DNA of 64,000 nt, taken from the IMG/VR virus record IMGVR_UViG_3300007512_001664, positions 124,001 through 188,000 of that record; one strand, 5' to 3'. Of the stretch, positions 60,911 to 64,000 are shown piece by piece; position 1 is the stretch's first letter; the number at the start of each line of letters is the position of its first letter. The DNA is from a virus. Made by a program: the position numbers and the translations under genes. A model generated the notes under the pieces. The model saw nothing but the letters and a program-made list of their open reading frames with translations, had not been told where the DNA came from and did no database searches.

Positions 60911-61941
60911 GAATAGCAGTTTTATTATATGGACAGCCTCGCTTTTTTGAGCAAACATGGCAATATTTAAAAGAAGAGTTTAATCTACCCGGTGTAGAAT
61001 TTGATTTTTTCGCTCATTTTTGGAAAGGTGTTGGTTTTTCACCGAAAGACGATAAACAATTACGGTATATTGATAATTGTAGTTTAGTTAAAGATCGATT
61101 AACTAAATTAAATGTAAAAAAACAGTTGATCGAAGACTATAAACGTTTAGACGTCTTGTGTAAAACGTTTAACACTGTTCATAACTTTCTATTAAAGGGA
61201 AGCTTTAAAGAAGTATCTAATCCACTAGGGTATCGATATTATCTAGGTCAATATGTCAGTGTGTATAATGCACATTGCCTAATGGAGGAATATGAGGTTG
61301 AAAACAAGTTTAAATATGACGTTGTAGTTAAGGCTCGGTCTGATTTTATTTATAAAGATCGACGGTTTTATAAATCTGACGAAGAATATTTAGCTGCGAA
61401 GCGAGAAAATTATGTAGATAATTTTGAAGAAAATAAACATAAAAGATTTGCTAAGACTATTGATATAATTTATAAAAAATGGCTTCCATTTAACGACCCT
61501 CCGCAGTGGACAACATATAAAAAGATTGATTATTTTAAAAAAGATTGTATGGTACAAAACCGAGATAGACATAATATCTTAAGAATGGGAGATGTAAATA
61601 TAGCGACTAACAGATTAGCATCGGATTGCTTTTTTAAGTATTTTTTCACTACCACTTTTTGTACATTAGCTAATGATATACATAATCATAATACAGATCA
61701 ATTATTAATATACAAAAGACATGATGCTATGTTTGGCGATATTGCTATATTGTTTGACATAGAAGTTAAAAGAATTAAGAGATGTAGATATTTTAGGGTG
61801 GCGTATTTAAATAGTTGTAAGGAAACTTGGCTAAGAAATAAACACGGCACTATAGTTATAGATGATTTAAATTCAGACATATATGACGAAATAGAAGTGC
61901 AATTAAACCGTAACAAATGGATTCTTAAATATGGGATGTAA
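60907..61941 (+). CDS. GQPRF-family putative glycosyltransferase, paralogue 4
   Basis: The 344-residue protein starts MRIAVLLYGQPRFFEQTWQYL and follows paralogue 3 closely at FDFFAHFWKGVGFSP, YYLGQYVSVYNAHCLMEEYE and FKYDVVVKARSDFIYK. It is longer by about 35 residues in the middle (around residues 165-210). Tandem position shows duplication. Confidence 0.68.
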   Translation: MRIAVLLYGQPRFFEQTWQYLKEEFNLPGVEFDFFAHFWKGVGFSPKDDKQLRYIDNCSLVKDRLTKLNVKKQLIEDYKRLDVLCKTFNTVHNFLLKGSFKEVSNPLGYRYYLGQYVSVYNAHCLMEEYEVENKFKYDVVVKARSDFIYKDRRFYKSDEEYLAAKRENYVDNFEENKHKRFAKTIDIIYKKWLPFNDPPQWTTYKKIDYFKKDCMVQNRDRHNILRMGDVNIATNRLASDCFFKYFFTTTFCTLANDIHNHNTDQLLIYKRHDAMFGDIAILFDIEVKRIKRCRYFRVAYLNSCKETWLRNKHGTIVIDDLNSDIYDEIEVQLNRNKWILKYGM

Positions 61942-63340
61942 GATATTTTATAAGGATGAAGTAATAAATCCTAAAAAGGAAATTGTACCGATATACGATG
62001 ATAATTTAGATATACAGGTTGAAAAACGATATTATAGTAGTAAAAATCAATTAGGTGTAGCTGGTCCCGAGCAATACTTATTCGAAAAAAAGTGCTTAAC
62101 TTTATTGGAACAAAATTATGAAGATTTGTATAATGTAAATTTTTATCCTTTCCCTAGAATTATAAAAGATGATCCTACAGAGCCTAAACTATGGTTAAAT
62201 TTTTGTGGTAATACAATTAAAAACGTGTATCATTGTACATTGCTACAACAATCTCACAGTGAGTATAATAATGTATTAGATAATATTAACGATCAAATAA
62301 AAAATATTATTTATAATTTAAAAAAGAATAATATTTATCATTTAGACGTAAAACAATCAAATGTTTGCGTGAATAAGGCAGGATATATTTCTCTTATAGA
62401 CTTCGGTATTGGTTTTATTGATTCCGCTGAGTCAGTTGAATACGTTTATCTAAATCAAAAACGAAAACGAGATAGACAGCATTGGTTTGATACTAAATTA
62501 GTTAACGATTTTAATGTTATTGTTAGTCATCTTAAAAGACCAGTTATTACTGCCGTGATGCCATGTTATAACCGTCCAAATGGAGCTAAAAGACAAATTT
62601 TAAATATTTGTAAGCAAAATATTAATAGTTGGGAAGCTTTTATAGTAGGAGATTGTTGCGAACAGTTTGAAAAAGAAGTTATACCGAATGTTGAGGTTAA
62701 TAAAAACTTAAACAGAGCCAGAAGACGTGGTAATATAATACATTCAAGTAAGCAATGGGGAGAAAGTGTGCTCCCGGTACCTCATTTTTTTAACAGATCG
62801 AAAGGATCTGGGCCATATGGTTATAAAAAATATCCTATATTAGGAAGCCCCGGCAAGTGGGGCACCGGTATTATAAATTTTGCACGTAAATATGCTATAG
62901 GAGAATATTTTATATGGCTCAGTGATGATGATATTATAACTAAAAATCATTTTGAAAATTATCTTTCTTATATTAAAGATACTGATTACGATATGATTAT
63001 TCTCGATGATTATGCCGGTGAGTCGCGAACACGCCGAGGAGCTCGAAAAAGTAAAACGTATATTCGGTCTAAAGGTAAGAAAAAAAATGAGAATGATGGT
63101 ATTGTAAGAGGGAGTGTAGGTCATAGTAATGTGATTGTTAGGACTGATTTTTTAAGAACGATTCCAGAAACTTCTAGAGAGCGTCGCACTCATGATTTTG
63201 TTATGATATCTGATATAATAAATGCAGGAGGTAAATATAAAATCGTACATGACAATCAGTGTACATATTGGACCAAATACACTGATAGATTTGATAATTG
63301 GGATGGTCAACGCGAGGGGGTGTATCTCGGTAACCGGTAA
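61931..63340 (+). CDS. Fusion: kinase-like domain + GT2 glycosyltransferase
   Basis: The 469-residue protein has a kinase-like N-terminal part (1-195) with NIYHLDVKQSNVCVN (His137-x-Asp139, Asn144) and LIDFG (Asp157), the catalytic and metal loops of protein/sugar kinases; a glycine-rich P-loop is not evident, so it is a reduced kinase. The C-terminal GT2 domain (200-469) has VITAVMPCYNRPNGAKRQI and EYFIWLSDDDIITKNHFENYL (DDD). It may phosphorylate and extend the same glycan. Confidence 0.78.
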   Translation: MGCKIFYKDEVINPKKEIVPIYDDNLDIQVEKRYYSSKNQLGVAGPEQYLFEKKCLTLLEQNYEDLYNVNFYPFPRIIKDDPTEPKLWLNFCGNTIKNVYHCTLLQQSHSEYNNVLDNINDQIKNIIYNLKKNNIYHLDVKQSNVCVNKAGYISLIDFGIGFIDSAESVEYVYLNQKRKRDRQHWFDTKLVNDFNVIVSHLKRPVITAVMPCYNRPNGAKRQILNICKQNINSWEAFIVGDCCEQFEKEVIPNVEVNKNLNRARRRGNIIHSSKQWGESVLPVPHFFNRSKGSGPYGYKKYPILGSPGKWGTGIINFARKYAIGEYFIWLSDDDIITKNHFENYLSYIKDTDYDMIILDDYAGESRTRRGARKSKTYIRSKGKKKNENDGIVRGSVGHSNVIVRTDFLRTIPETSRERRTHDFVMISDIINAGGKYKIVHDNQCTYWTKYTDRFDNWDGQREGVYLGNR

Positions 63341-63342
63341 AA

Positions 63343-64000
63343 ATGTCTAAAGTTATATATACTATTTGTAGTTATGAAGATGAACATTCTGATATAGTAA
63401 ATGGCTGTATTAATAGCTCTCTTGTAACTATAAAAAGATATGCCGATTTTCATGGTGCTGATTTAAAAATTATAAAGGATATACCCGACGACATTACTAA
63501 CTTACTCAACGATATATCTATTGTTTATAATAAAAAAATAAAGCATGAATATAAAGCATGGAATACAAAATTTTTCTTAATACGTGAATTTTATAAAAGT
63601 AATTATGATAAGATGATTTATATTGATTGTGATCATTTTATTAAAAATTATAATATTGATGTATTTAAATATGACGAGTGTTTTAATATAAAAAGAAAAA
63701 TTCAGAAACCCGGTAGAATAGTTCATGATCCTATTAAATTATGTAGACAATTTTTAGATAAAGATATTAATACATATTTTAATGCTAGTTTTTTTTATTT
63801 AACAAAAAACTATAAATATAATTTAGCTGAGATATTTAATTTTAATGATATATATAATTTATGGAAATTAGATATTGGGTTTTTGAGAGAAGAGTGTAGT
63901 TTGGCACACTTAATGCATACGCATAATATACAAAAACATATAGATTTTGAATTAGCGGATAATTTATATATTTACAGTAAAAATAATAAGAAGAATATTG
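63343..64000 (+). CDS. Partial glycosyltransferase with DXD, 3' end outside window
   Basis: An open frame of 219 codons starts at ATG 63343, two bases after the previous stop, and runs off the right edge. It has VIYTICSYEDEHSD near the start and DKMIYIDCDHFIKNYNIDVF (about residue 87-106), with DCD as the metal-binding motif, and FNASFFYLTKNY (about 145). That fits a GT-A nucleotide-sugar transferase; the rest is needed for a family. Confidence 0.7.
   Translation, partial: MSKVIYTICSYEDEHSDIVNGCINSSLVTIKRYADFHGADLKIIKDIPDDITNLLNDISIVYNKKIKHEYKAWNTKFFLIREFYKSNYDKMIYIDCDHFIKNYNIDVFKYDECFNIKRKIQKPGRIVHDPIKLCRQFLDKDINTYFNASFFYLTKNYKYNLAEIFNFNDIYNLWKLDIGFLREECSLAHLMHTHNIQKHIDFELADNLYIYSKNNKKNI

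Noticed and set aside
1-64000. tRNA genes, integrase, transposons or attachment sites
   Set aside because: No cloverleaf, recombinase motif or insertion-sequence ends were recognised by eye; a tRNA scan was not possible, so absence is not proven.

Overview
The window is part of the genome of a lytic, tailed T4-like phage with a contractile tail (myovirus). The DNA is visibly AT-rich. Homologues of T4 gp14, gp17, gp18, gp19, gp32, gp41, gp43, gp45, gp46, gp47, gp55, gp59, gp61, RNase H, UvsW, UvsX and UvsY can be recognised by motif, length and neighbourhood. I see no integrase, rRNA, tRNA or CRISPR array. Genes are packed tightly, often with 4-base ATGA stop/start overlaps. The host cannot be named. 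One clue is a Tat-signal DUF1552 protein (4970-6214), a family I associate with Planctomycetota, Verrucomicrobiota and Myxococcota.

Layout. Positions 1-12.7 kb carry virion genes: a partial tail gene, tail tube, tail sheath, a second tube-like protein, large terminase and neck protein. Mixed among them are rmlA, the DUF1552 gene, an acidic probable prohead/internal protein and several small unknowns. From 36.0 down to 12.7 kb on the minus strand runs the replication, recombination and late-transcription block: uvsY, uvsW, gp55, gp47, gp46, glycosyltransferase, DNA polymerase, uvsX, queC, a GMP-reductase-like gene, a class II glutamine amidotransferase, glycosyltransferase, helicase, DHH phosphoesterase, gp59, gp32, gp45, rmlD, rmlB, RNase H and primase. 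From 36.0 to 42.8 kb lie an endonuclease, a nucleotidyltransferase fusion, folE, queD, queE, a P-loop kinase, phoH and small proteins. From 42.8 kb to the right edge (over 21 kb, all plus strand) is one continuous surface-sugar region: glycosyltransferases, SAM methyltransferases, two CMP-sugar-synthetase-like enzymes, an HpcH/HpaI aldolase, a GDPD-like protein and several multidomain fusions.

How it works together. FolE, QueD, QueE and QueC form the complete route from GTP to the 7-deazaguanine preQ0. A stand-alone glutamine amidotransferase and a GMP-reductase-like enzyme sit directly beside queC, and a nucleotide-kinase-like gene follows queE. This suggests a 7-deazaguanine DNA modification, possibly made at the nucleotide level because no DpdA transglycosylase is seen here. 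The sugar region, with RmlA/RmlB/RmlD-like enzymes elsewhere, could build or remodel a complex glycan, either on the host envelope, on virions or on modified DNA.

Expression signals are unusual. Many late-type genes have a T4-late-like TATAAATA-type box 5-9 bases before the start codon. Several early-type genes have TTGxxx-N15/16-TATAAT with the start codon about 7-9 bases after the -10 box. Both arrangements predict leaderless or nearly leaderless mRNAs.
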